A stretch of 64,000 nucleotides of DNA, from the NCBI GenBank assembly GCA_947167445.1, contig CAMVID010000001.1, forward strand, positions 1 to 64,000, given 5' to 3'. Under the pieces are notes generated by a model. That model was not told the DNA's origin. It did no database searches and saw only the letters and a program-made list of their open reading frames with translations. The translations under genes and the position numbers were made by a program. Shown here piece after piece: positions 43,257 through 51,724 of this stretch (position 1 is the first letter of the stretch; the number at the start of each line of letters is the position of its first letter). This DNA comes from G11 sp947167445. Its GTDB lineage: Bacteria > Bacillota > Clostridia > Lachnospirales > Lachnospiraceae.

Positions 43257-44672
43257 ATGGAAAGAAAGAATTGTTGGGAAGACATTACAACAAGAGCTAA
43301 AGAGAAAGAAGTTGACAGATTTGCCAAGGGCTATATGGAGTTTCTTAATAACGGCAAGACCGAGAGAGAATGTGTAGACCAGATTGTAAATCGCATTGAG
43401 GAAGCCGGCTACACAGAGCTTTCCAAGATTGGCAAAAAGAAACTTAAAGCGGGAGACAAGGTTTATGCCACATGGATGAACAAGACCCTTGTTATGTTCC
43501 AGATCGGTAAGAAGCCCTTACAGGAGGGGCTTAATATCCTCGGAGCACACATTGATTCTCCCAGACTTGATGTTAAGCAGAATCCTCTTTATGAGGACAA
43601 CGGAATTGCTTACCTTGATACCCATTATTATGGCGGAATCAAGAAATATCAGTGGGTTACATTGCCCCTTGCAATTCACGGTGTAGTAGTTAAGAAGGAC
43701 GGAACCACCGTTGAGCTTGCCATCGGCGAGGACGAGGATGATCCCGTATTCTTCATTTCTGATTTGCTTCCTCATCTTGGAGCAGAGCAGATGGACAAGA
43801 AGGCTGCAAAGGTTATTGAGGGTGAGGCCCTTGACCTTATTGTAGGCAACAAGCCCATTATCCTTGATAAGAAGGCCAAAGAGACCGAAGAGGGCAAGAA
43901 GGCTGCCAAGGAAGCTGTTAAGTCAGGGGTTCTTGATATTCTTAAGAACCAGTATGACATTGAGGAAGAGGATTTCATCTCAGCCGAGCTTGAGATTGTA
44001 CCTGCAGGAAAGGCAAGAGAGGCAGGCTTTGACAGAAGCATGATTCTTGGCTATGGCCAGGACGACAGAGTATGCGCTTATACTTCCTACGAAGCTATGC
44101 TTGAGATCGGTGCAGTTGAGCGTACCGCATGCTGCATCCTTGTGGACAAGGAAGAAATCGGATCTGTTGGTGCAACAGGTATGCAGTCCAAGTTCTTTGA
44201 GAACACAGTGGCTGAACTTATGGATGCTTGCGGAACATATTCAGAACTTGCTGTAAGAAAATGTCTTGCAAATTCCTACATGCTTTCATCTGATGTTTCT
44301 GCTGCATTTGATCCTTCATATGCTTCCGCATTTGAGAAGAAGAATGCCGCAATCCTCGGAAAGGGTATTGTATTTAACAAGTTTACCGGAGCCAGAGGAA
44401 AGAGCGGTTCCAATGATGCCAATGCCGAGTACATCGGAATCATCAGAAAGGTACTTGATGACGCCAAGGTTAACTTCCAGACAGCAGAGCTTGGCAAGGT
44501 TGACGTAGGCGGTGGCGGAACCATTGCTTATATCCTTGCTTTATACGGAATGAATGTTATCGATTCCGGCGTTGCAGTTCTTAACATGCATGCGCCCTGG
44601 GAGGCAACAAGCAAGATTGATGTATACGAAGCAAAGAGAGCATACATTGCATTTTTAAATGGTATTAAATAA
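43257..44672 (+). CDS. Aminopeptidase, M18 family
   Basis: Zinc aminopeptidase of 471 aa (M18, aminopeptidase I family), probably cytoplasmic peptide turnover. Metal-site residues are visible: His in LGAHIDSPRLD, Asp in GQDDRVCAYTS, Glu pair in VDKEEIGSVGATG, and the last His in MHAPWE. LDTHYYGGIKKYQW is a family signature. Start at 43257 with AAGGAG; a GTG three codons upstream would overlap that site. queA begins at the stop codon. Confidence 0.93.
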   Translation: MERKNCWEDITTRAKEKEVDRFAKGYMEFLNNGKTERECVDQIVNRIEEAGYTELSKIGKKKLKAGDKVYATWMNKTLVMFQIGKKPLQEGLNILGAHIDSPRLDVKQNPLYEDNGIAYLDTHYYGGIKKYQWVTLPLAIHGVVVKKDGTTVELAIGEDEDDPVFFISDLLPHLGAEQMDKKAAKVIEGEALDLIVGNKPIILDKKAKETEEGKKAAKEAVKSGVLDILKNQYDIEEEDFISAELEIVPAGKAREAGFDRSMILGYGQDDRVCAYTSYEAMLEIGAVERTACCILVDKEEIGSVGATGMQSKFFENTVAELMDACGTYSELAVRKCLANSYMLSSDVSAAFDPSYASAFEKKNAAILGKGIVFNKFTGARGKSGSNDANAEYIGIIRKVLDDAKVNFQTAELGKVDVGGGGTIAYILALYGMNVIDSGVAVLNMHAPWEATSKIDVYEAKRAYIAFLNGIK

Positions 44673-45707
44673 ATGAATTCATTAAAAACTTCTGATTTTT
44701 ACTTTAATCTTCCGGAGGAACTGATTGCTCAGGATCCTCTGGAGGACAGAAGTTCCTCAAGGCTTCTTGTTCTTGATAAAACCACAGGAGCTACGGAACA
44801 CCATATATTTAAAGAAATAGGGTCATTTTTAAATCCCGGAGATTGTCTGGTACTTAACAACACCAAGGTTATTCCCGCAAGGCTTTACGGAGCAAGGGAA
44901 GCTACAGGCGGTTCGGTGGAAGTACTTCTTTTAAAGAGAAATGCAGACGATGTCTGGGAAACTTTGGTTAAACCCGGCAAAAAGTGCAAACCCGGTACCA
45001 GACTCGTGTTTGGAGACGGCAGACTAAAAGCCGAAGTCCTTGAAACAGTGGATGAGGGAAACAGGCTTATTAAGTTTGAATATGAGGGAATATGGGAAGA
45101 GGTGCTTGATTCTCTTGGTGAAATGCCCTTACCTCCCTATATTACCCATAAGCTTCAGGATAAGAACAGATATCAGACTGTTTATGCCAAGTACGAGGGA
45201 AGCGCAGCGGCTCCTACGGCAGGTCTTCATTTCACTAAAGAACTCTTGGCTGAGATTGAAGCTAAAGGGGTTAAGATATGCTATGTTACTTTGCACGTGG
45301 GACTTGGAACCTTCAGACCCGTTAAGGCTGAGAACATTTTGGAGCATCACATGCACACCGAGGTTTATCAGGTTACTGAGGAAGCCGCCAAGATGATTAA
45401 CGACACTAAGGCCTCCGGTGGAAGAGTAATCTGCGTTGGAACCACATCCTGCAGAACCATTGAATCGGCATCGGATGAATCCGGAATCGTTCACGCCGGA
45501 AACGGAGATACTTCGATTTTTATATATCCGGGATACAAATTTAAGGTGCTTGATGCCCTTATTACCAATTTCCATCTGCCCGAATCAACGCTTGTAATGC
45601 TTGTATCAGCCCTGGCAGGAAGAGAGAACGTTCTAAACGCTTACAATGAGGCCATAAAGGAAAGATACAGATTCTTCAGCTTCGGGGACGCAATGTTCAT
45701 AAGATAA
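44673..45707 (+). CDS. queA: S-adenosylmethionine:tRNA ribosyltransferase-isomerase
   Basis: Transfers and isomerises the ribosyl moiety of SAM onto preQ1-tRNA, giving epoxyqueuosine at the wobble base. 344 aa: TSDFYFNLPEELIAQDPLEDR at the start, GDCLVLNNTKVIPARLYG, AAPTAGLHFTKELL, and TNFHLPESTLVMLVSAL. Starts immediately after the aminopeptidase stop. No queG or tgt in the window. Confidence 0.97.
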   Translation: MNSLKTSDFYFNLPEELIAQDPLEDRSSSRLLVLDKTTGATEHHIFKEIGSFLNPGDCLVLNNTKVIPARLYGAREATGGSVEVLLLKRNADDVWETLVKPGKKCKPGTRLVFGDGRLKAEVLETVDEGNRLIKFEYEGIWEEVLDSLGEMPLPPYITHKLQDKNRYQTVYAKYEGSAAAPTAGLHFTKELLAEIEAKGVKICYVTLHVGLGTFRPVKAENILEHHMHTEVYQVTEEAAKMINDTKASGGRVICVGTTSCRTIESASDESGIVHAGNGDTSIFIYPGYKFKVLDALITNFHLPESTLVMLVSALAGRENVLNAYNEAIKERYRFFSFGDAMFIR

Positions 45708-45786
45708 GTTTTCGCACTATTTACATTTTTTGAATAATAAAGTATTATTAATTTAGTGGTTTAAACTTATGGGAGGTTACCATACA

Positions 45787-46122
45787 ATGGATGAGAGAAG
45801 AAAGAGCAAAAGAAGCGAATTACACTCTAAACTGATTGTTAAGAGACTGGACGGAACAAGCTCTGACGAGGTTGTTATCGATATTATCGATGTTTCCAAG
45901 ACCGGTATCGGATTCGAGAGTGAGGATAAACTTGAGATTGGCGGAATCTACGAGGCTTATCTTACCATCTGGACCAAAGAAGTAATCCACGCTTTCCTTG
46001 AGATTCGCAGAATTGAGAAGGTTGGTTCATCCACATTCAATTACGGCGCAATCTTTATTGGAATGCCCGAGATGGATATGCAAAGAATTCAGGTTTATCA
46101 GACCATAGAGGAGAACACCTGA
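45787..46122 (+). CDS. PilZ-domain protein, putative c-di-GMP effector
   Basis: 111 aa consisting of one PilZ domain. The c-di-GMP-binding pattern is present: RRKSKR (RxxxR) at the N-terminus and DVSKTGIGFES (D/NxSxxG) about 35 residues later. Start at 45787 with GGGAGGTT upstream; an upstream ATG in frame precedes that site by few bases and is unlikely. Ends at a terminator. The target is unknown; motility is a reasonable guess given the chemotaxis genes elsewhere. Confidence 0.88.
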   Translation: MDERRKSKRSELHSKLIVKRLDGTSSDEVVIDIIDVSKTGIGFESEDKLEIGGIYEAYLTIWTKEVIHAFLEIRRIEKVGSSTFNYGAIFIGMPEMDMQRIQVYQTIEENT

Positions 46123-46151
46123 TTTTTACCATCCGATTAATTGATTTATAT

Positions 46152-46183
46152 CAACCGCTGCCTTAAGGTGGCGGTTGTTTTTT
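46152..46183 (+). terminator. Terminator after the PilZ gene
   Basis: 11-bp stem CAACCGCTGCC / GGTGGCGGTTG (46152-46162, 46167-46177; two wobbles), TTAA loop, T6. Its end overlaps the -35 of the hydrogenase promoter. Confidence 0.88.
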
Positions 46184-46203
46184 GCCCAAATTATTCTTAT
46201 AAT
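46175..46203 (+). promoter_or_regulatory. Promoter of the hydrogenase gene overlapping the PilZ terminator
   Basis: -35 TTGTTT (46175-46180), 17-base spacer, -10 TATAAT (46198-46203). A second TATAAT at 46234-46239 lacks a well-spaced -35. Confidence 0.5.
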
Positions 46204-46273
46204 GTCCTTGATTAATGGACACTTTTGTGGCAATATAATATTGATATTTATTTAACATATTGAGAGGAACATT

Positions 46274-47752
46274 ATGAGAGGAATAGACACTCAGGTTCGC
46301 AAGGTCAGAAGACGTGTCTTTAAAGAAATAGCCAATCTGGCTTATAATTCTACCAATCTTATCGATGACATGGAAGCTCTTCCATACGAAATCATCAACT
46401 ACGACGATGCAGTTTACAGAGAAAGTGTATATAGAGAACGAGCAATTGTAAGAGAGAGACTCAGACTTGCAATGGGACTTTCACTTCGCCCGGAGGATAA
46501 ACCAAGCCACTTAACACAGGGGTTGGAGGAGAGTAACGTAGACGAGAAATACTACGAGCCCCCTCTTATGCAGGTTATTCCTTCGGCCTGTAATTCATGT
46601 CCCGTAAACCAGTATTCGGTTTCCGATAAATGTATGGGCTGTGTTGCTCATCCCTGTCGAGAGGTTTGCCCCAAGGGTGCCATAACAATGGTTAACGGCA
46701 AATCCTATATCGACCAGGAGAAGTGTATTAAGTGCGGTAAATGTAAAGCAATCTGTCCCTATGATGCCATATCCCATCAGGCAAGGCCCTGTTCGGCAGC
46801 CTGCGGTGTTGGAGCCATTAAATCGGACGAGAGAGGTCGAGCTTATATTGACAATGATCTGTGCGTAAGCTGCGGACAGTGTATGGTAAGCTGCCCCTTC
46901 GGTGCAATTGCAGATAAGAGTCAGATTTTCCAACTTATAAGGGCTCTTCAATCGGGACGAAAGATAATTGCCCAGGTTGCACCGGCCTTTGCCGGTCAGT
47001 TCGGACCCAACGTTACGGCTGATATGTTCAAGACAGCCCTTAAGAAACTGGGTTTTTATGATGTATATGAAACCGCCATTGGTGCAGATTTAGGCTGCGT
47101 TGCAGAGGCGGAACACTATGTTCATGAGGTAGCCACAGGGAAACAGCCCTTCAGTTTAACAAGCTGCTGTCCTTCATGGTCAATGCTGGCTAAGAAGTTT
47201 TTCCCTGAGACAATTGATAAGATTTCAAATGAGTTAACCCCCATGGTGGCAACAGCCCGCATAATCAAGGAAGAACATCCTGATGCTGATGTGGTATTTA
47301 TCGGCCCCTGTGCCTCTAAGAAACTTGAAGCATCGAGAAGAACGGTTCGAAGCGATGTGGCTTTTGTCATAACCTTTGAAGAACTGGTTGGAATGTTTGA
47401 AGCCAAGGGCATTCTGGTGGATGAAATCAAAGCCATGGATGAGATGAAAGACGCCACAAGCGCAGGCCGTGGATACGGTGTTGCCGGTGGAGTTGCCGAG
47501 GCAATCGAAAAGGTCATCAGAAAGAAATATCCCGATGTGGAAGTGATGATTGAGCATGCCGAAAGCCTTGCGGAATGTAAGAAAATGCTTATTCTTGCAA
47601 AGGCAGGAAAAAAGAACGGCTGTCTTATTGAAGGAATGGCTTGTCCCGGAGGCTGTGTAGCCGGAGCCGGAACCAACCTTCCCATCGATAAGGCCAAAGC
47701 GGAAGTATGTAAGTTTAAGATGCAGGCAGAAAAAGAACTGCCTGATGAGTAA
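46274..47752 (+). CDS. Monomeric [FeFe] hydrogenase, group B-like
   Basis: 492-aa ferredoxin-like hydrogenase. Four Fe-S-type cysteine groups precede the H-cluster domain: CNSCPVNQYSVSDKCMGC-type N-terminal motif, CIKCGKCKAICP, and CVSCGQCMVSCP, plus a Cys-rich PCSAACGVGA segment. The H-cluster motifs are TSCCPSW (P1), IGPCASKKLE (P2) and GMACPGGCVAGAG (P3), the form seen in group B enzymes of Clostridia; P1 has Ser where the common group A form has Gly. Likely oxidises or produces H2 with ferredoxin; maturation genes are not in the window. Ribosome-binding site GAGAGG. gltX follows after 20 bases. Confidence 0.9.
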   Translation: MRGIDTQVRKVRRRVFKEIANLAYNSTNLIDDMEALPYEIINYDDAVYRESVYRERAIVRERLRLAMGLSLRPEDKPSHLTQGLEESNVDEKYYEPPLMQVIPSACNSCPVNQYSVSDKCMGCVAHPCREVCPKGAITMVNGKSYIDQEKCIKCGKCKAICPYDAISHQARPCSAACGVGAIKSDERGRAYIDNDLCVSCGQCMVSCPFGAIADKSQIFQLIRALQSGRKIIAQVAPAFAGQFGPNVTADMFKTALKKLGFYDVYETAIGADLGCVAEAEHYVHEVATGKQPFSLTSCCPSWSMLAKKFFPETIDKISNELTPMVATARIIKEEHPDADVVFIGPCASKKLEASRRTVRSDVAFVITFEELVGMFEAKGILVDEIKAMDEMKDATSAGRGYGVAGGVAEAIEKVIRKKYPDVEVMIEHAESLAECKKMLILAKAGKKNGCLIEGMACPGGCVAGAGTNLPIDKAKAEVCKFKMQAEKELPDE

Positions 47753-47772
47753 TAAGTAACGGAGGAATACAA

Positions 47773-49224
47773 ATGAAAATCAGAACAAGATTTGCACCCA
47801 GCCCTACCGGAAGAATGCATGTGGGCAATCTTCGTACCGCTCTTTACGAGTATCTGATCGCAAAACATGAGAACGGCGATTTTATCTTAAGAATAGAGGA
47901 TACGGACCAGGAACGAGAAGTTGAGGGTGCTGTGGATATTATTTATCGTACCCTTGAGAAAACCGGATTAAAGCATGACGAAGGTCCCGACAAGGATAAG
48001 GGTTTTGGCCCCTATGTTCAAAGTGAGAGAGTTAAATCCGGCCTTTATATGGAATATGCCAAGAAACTTGTAGAGCAGGGTGACGCATATTACTGTTTCT
48101 GCGACAAGGAGAGACTTGAGAGTCTTAAGCAGGTAGTTGAGGGTAAGGAGATAGTTGTTTATGATAAGCACTGCCTTCATCTTTCAAAGGAAGAGGTTCA
48201 GGCTAACCTTGATGCCGGAAAGCCCTTCGTTATCAGACAGAATGTGCCTAATGAAGGTACAACCACCTTCCACGATGAGCTTTACGGAGATATTACTGTA
48301 GACAACTCAGAGCTTGATGACATGATTCTAATTAAGTCAGACGGCTTCCCTACATATAACTTTGCCAACGTTATTGATGACCATCTTATGGAAATCACTC
48401 ACGTTGTAAGAGGTAATGAGTACATTTCCTCATCACCTAAGTATCAGAGACTTTATGATGCTTTCGGATGGGAATCACCCAAGTACATTCACCTTGGACT
48501 CATTACAGACGAGAATCATAAGAAGCTTTCAAAGAGAAGCGGACATTCTTCCTTTGAGGATCTTTTGGAGCAGGGCTTCCTTACAGAGGCAATCATCAAT
48601 TACATTGCACTTCTTGGATGGTCACCTGAGGACAACAACGAGTTCTTTACACTTGATGAACTTGTGAAGGCTTTTGATTACAAGAAGATTAACAAGTCCC
48701 CTTCAGTATTTGATGTTAACAAGCTTCGCTGGATGAACGGCGAATACATCAAGAAGATGGATTTTGACGATTTTTACAAAATGGCAGAGCCCTACTTAAA
48801 AGAAGTGCTTACAAAGGACTTTGACTTAAAGAAGATTGCAAACATGGTGAAGACCAGAATAGAGGTATTCCCTGATATTAAGGACCATGTTGATTTCTTC
48901 GAGACCTTACCTGAGTACGATCCCGAGATGTATGTTCACAAGAAGATGAAGACAACAAAGGAAAGTTCTCTTGAGGTATTGAAGGATATTTTACCTGTGC
49001 TTGAGGCCTGTGATGACTACAGCAATGATGCGCTGTATCAGACACTTCTTAAGTACGTAGAAGAAAAGGAAGTTAAGAACGGCTATGTTATGTGGCCTAT
49101 CAGAACAGCAGTATCCGGTAAACAGATGACTCCTGCCGGTGCTACTGAGATTATGGAAGTTTTGGGCAAGGAAGAATCCCTTAAAAGAATCAGAAAGGGA
49201 ATCGAACTTCTTGAAGGAAAATAA
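47773..49224 (+). CDS. gltX: Glutamyl-tRNA synthetase
   Basis: Class I synthetase, 483 aa. HIGH region: TRFAPSPTGRMHVGNLRTAL; KMSKS equivalent: HKKLSKRSGHSSF; FVIRQNVPNEG and ...YNFANVIDDHLMEITHVVRG are typical. Probably the non-discriminating type that charges tRNA-Glu and tRNA-Gln as in many Firmicutes lacking GlnRS, but this cannot be judged here. The helicase gene overlaps its last 14 bases. Confidence 0.97.
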   Translation: MKIRTRFAPSPTGRMHVGNLRTALYEYLIAKHENGDFILRIEDTDQEREVEGAVDIIYRTLEKTGLKHDEGPDKDKGFGPYVQSERVKSGLYMEYAKKLVEQGDAYYCFCDKERLESLKQVVEGKEIVVYDKHCLHLSKEEVQANLDAGKPFVIRQNVPNEGTTTFHDELYGDITVDNSELDDMILIKSDGFPTYNFANVIDDHLMEITHVVRGNEYISSSPKYQRLYDAFGWESPKYIHLGLITDENHKKLSKRSGHSSFEDLLEQGFLTEAIINYIALLGWSPEDNNEFFTLDELVKAFDYKKINKSPSVFDVNKLRWMNGEYIKKMDFDDFYKMAEPYLKEVLTKDFDLKKIANMVKTRIEVFPDIKDHVDFFETLPEYDPEMYVHKKMKTTKESSLEVLKDILPVLEACDDYSNDALYQTLLKYVEEKEVKNGYVMWPIRTAVSGKQMTPAGATEIMEVLGKEESLKRIRKGIELLEGK

Positions 49225-51151
49225 AGCTCAATATGAAGCTATCCGGCATAATAAAGGTCCTGCCAGAATACTGGCGGGGCCGGGAGCCGGCAAGACCTAC
49301 GTTCTGGTCAATCGAATTTCTTATCTTATCGATGAATGCAACGTGCCTCCTGACAAAATTCTTGTCATAACCTTCACCAAGGCAGCTGCCAATCAAATGC
49401 AGCAGCGTTTCGCCAAATTAAGAGGCACAATTCTTCCCGTTCATTTCCACACCTTCCATTCGTTATTCTATTACTTTCTAAAACAGAGTCATATTTATTC
49501 AGATTTTTCTATCCTAAACAATCAGGACAAAATCCGTACAATCAATCACATCAAAAACACCATTAAACATAAGTTCCCTGATGAATCCTATGTAAGTAAC
49601 GACTACCTGGCTTCGATTATTGCTTACTATCTGAACAAGGGATGCTTTGACAGAGAGGAGACCGTACTAAAAGAAGAAACTACAGACTTTGCAATATCCC
49701 AGTATCTTTCTTTGATAACTGCGGAGAAAAAATTAGATTTTGACGATTTTGCCAACAAAGCGTTGGAGGTATTTGCGAAATACCCGAAGCTTTTGGAGAG
49801 AATCAAAGCGAGCTACGAATACATACTTATCGACGAATTTCAGGACATCAATCCAAGACAGTATGAGGTTATCCGTCTGTTGGCGGCGGGAGAGAGAAAC
49901 TTGTTCGTTGTGGGGGATGACGACCAGGCCATATATGGCTTCAGGGGAGCCGAGCCGTCAATCATGAGACAGTTTGAGGAGGACTACCCTGACTGCGTAA
50001 AGATTCTTCTTGCTTCTAATTATCGCTGCTCAAAAGAAATTTTGGATTTTGCCAGCGAATGTATTAAGGGCAATAAGGACAGGGTGGAGAAGGAGCTGAT
50101 TGCCGAAAGAGGCGAGAGATGCCCTGTGATGCTAAGACCCTGCAAAACCCCGAAGATTCAGTCGACTGAGATTGCTTCGTTTATTAAAGGGTATCAGGGA
50201 AATCTGAGTGATATCGCGATTATTTGCAGAACAAATGCAATGCTTGACCGGTACGGAATGGTTCTGTCTAAAGAGGGAATTTCGTGCTTCATGAAGGACA
50301 ACTACTGCAAGGGGATATGCGATATCGGAATTACAAAGGATATTCTGGCGTATTTTAGAATTGCCTGCGGCAGGGCGGATAGGACGGATTATCTTCGGAT
50401 TATCGACAAGGGCTGCCTTAATGTAGTCAGAGGAATCTTCCAGAAGCATGAGGTGGATTTTAAGGCCATCATAAGGGCAAATAAGGAGGATTTTGTCTTG
50501 AGAGAGTCATTGATGTCTTTTGAGAGAAAAATGTCTCTTATGCGCCGTATGGGCCCTCTATGCGCCATTGGATATATCATGAAGGCACTGAAGTATGAAT
50601 CTTATTTATTGGGCCTTAGGCTCAGGAACCCTTCGGAGTGCGCCCTTTTCGAACGGACTCTGGAGACTGTTAAGGAATTCGCCGAGGATTTCGAAGGGCT
50701 TAAGGAGTTTCTGGACTTCATGACGGAATACGGCGCCTATGAGAAAGAGAAGCTTGAAAGAGAGAAGTATCTTAAAGCGAGCTCTTCGTTGGAAGCCAGG
50801 GTTGCGGCGCCTAATCAGGTGAATCTCATCACCATGCATGGTTCCAAGGGCCTGGAATTCCCCTGCGTCATTCTTCCTGATATCAATGACGGCAAGATGC
50901 CCCACACCAGGTCCTCTAATCCCATCCTGATTGAGGAGGAGCGGCGTCTATTCTATGTGGCCATGACCAGGGCCATAGATGAGCTTCTTATTACCTTCAT
51001 CGGGGCCCCTGACGACTTCAGAAATCATCCTTCGAAGTTCCTGCCCGCGCGGTCCGTGGAAAAGGCTATGGCGCGGGCGTATCCGCATGGGGCTTCTGAT
51101 GGGAGCGGCGGTGGCGGTGGCGGCCCGGAAGGGGGCTCGGAACCGGGTTAG
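49211..51151 (+). CDS. UvrD/Rep/PcrA-type superfamily 1 DNA helicase
   Basis: 646 aa if translated from the TTG at 49211 inside the gltX end; no ATG fits better, so the start is uncertain. Motif I AGPGAGKT (22-29), Ia ITFTKAAANQM, II IDEFQDINPRQYE, III GDDDQAIYGFRGA, V VNLITMHGSKGLEFPCVILP, VI RRLFYVAMTRA. It is shorter than PcrA (about 720), and its C-terminus has a run of Gly/Pro (about the last 20 residues) encoded by unusually GC-rich DNA, just before the tandem repeats. Probably a repair or restart helicase; the neighbouring nuclease-like gene may be unrelated. Confidence 0.9.
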   Translation: MKENKAQYEAIRHNKGPARILAGPGAGKTYVLVNRISYLIDECNVPPDKILVITFTKAAANQMQQRFAKLRGTILPVHFHTFHSLFYYFLKQSHIYSDFSILNNQDKIRTINHIKNTIKHKFPDESYVSNDYLASIIAYYLNKGCFDREETVLKEETTDFAISQYLSLITAEKKLDFDDFANKALEVFAKYPKLLERIKASYEYILIDEFQDINPRQYEVIRLLAAGERNLFVVGDDDQAIYGFRGAEPSIMRQFEEDYPDCVKILLASNYRCSKEILDFASECIKGNKDRVEKELIAERGERCPVMLRPCKTPKIQSTEIASFIKGYQGNLSDIAIICRTNAMLDRYGMVLSKEGISCFMKDNYCKGICDIGITKDILAYFRIACGRADRTDYLRIIDKGCLNVVRGIFQKHEVDFKAIIRANKEDFVLRESLMSFERKMSLMRRMGPLCAIGYIMKALKYESYLLGLRLRNPSECALFERTLETVKEFAEDFEGLKEFLDFMTEYGAYEKEKLEREKYLKASSSLEARVAAPNQVNLITMHGSKGLEFPCVILPDINDGKMPHTRSSNPILIEEERRLFYVAMTRAIDELLITFIGAPDDFRNHPSKFLPARSVEKAMARAYPHGASDGSGGGGGGPEGGSEPG

Positions 51152-51165
51152 AGAGAACACGCGGC

Positions 51166-51351
51166 TTGTGGGGAATAGGCGCCGGATACTAATGTTTGGG
51201 GCATGGCATGGATTTTGTTAGTGGGCATTAATGTGGGAATTGCCGCCGGATACTAATGTTTGGGGAATAGCGAGGATTATGTTAGTGGGCACTAATGTGG
51301 GAATTACCGCTGGATACTAATGTTTGGGGAATAGCATGGATTTTGTTAGTG
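51166..51351 (+). repeat. 64-bp tandem repeat
   Basis: GGATACTAATGTTTGGGG begins at 51184, 51248 and 51312, exactly 64 bp apart. Units 51184-51247 and 51248-51311 are nearly identical; the third follows to about 51351 and then diverges. A partial unit end (GTGGGGAATAGGCGCC) precedes the first at about 51166-51183. No spacers differ between units, so this is not CRISPR. Confidence 0.93.
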
Positions 51352-51720
51352 CGAAATTTGCGGAGTGTACTAACAAATATGCCATCAAATGGTTCCTGTT
51401 AGTAAGACTTTGAATAATACTACTAATAATTAGCAGGAAGACAAAATTCATTAGTCAGAAAGAGCCATGAAACACTAATGAGTTTCAACATTCTGTTTCT
51501 TGTTAGTGCAAAGGCACTTTTTTGCCACTAACGTTTTGGATGTTTTCCCGTTTTGGTAGTCAGAAAGCAAGCTAAGGACTGGATTGTGGGTCAAGCAGAG
51601 GAATAAGTCAAAGATCGGTCCAAAGATTGGGCAAAAGTTTGGGCCATAGATTGAGCTGGAGATCAATCCAAAGATTACGGAGAAAGCATGTAACTATTAA
51701 ACACTAAAAAATGGAGGGTT
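51352..51720. other. Gene-free AT-rich stretch with repeated TTAGTG/CACTAA motifs
   Basis: No plausible coding region. The motif field of the tandem repeat continues: GTACTAAC 51367, GTTAGTA 51398, ATTAGTC 51450, CACTAATG 51473, GTTAGTG 51502, CACTAACG 51526. Pairs face each other, e.g. CATTAGT/ACTAATG (51449-51480) and GTTAGTGCAAA/TTTGCCACTAAC (51502-51534), able to form hairpins. From 51540 on there are short imperfect AAAGATTGG/AAAGATCGG-like repeats before the next gene, whose ribosome-binding site is GGAGGG at about 51713. Confidence 0.75.
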
Positions 51721-51724
51721 ATTA

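Noticed and set aside
47122..47868. 248-codon frame on the - strand opposite the hydrogenase and gltX
   Set aside because: Shadow of the + strand genes; Ser/Ala-rich composition from reverse reading, no motif.
51184..51351. CRISPR array
   Set aside because: The repeat unit is 64 bp and directly tandem, with no unique spacers and no cas genes.
51475..51666. 63-codon frame on the - strand in the repeat field
   Set aside because: Low-complexity translation of the AAAGATTGG-like repeats with no convincing start signal.
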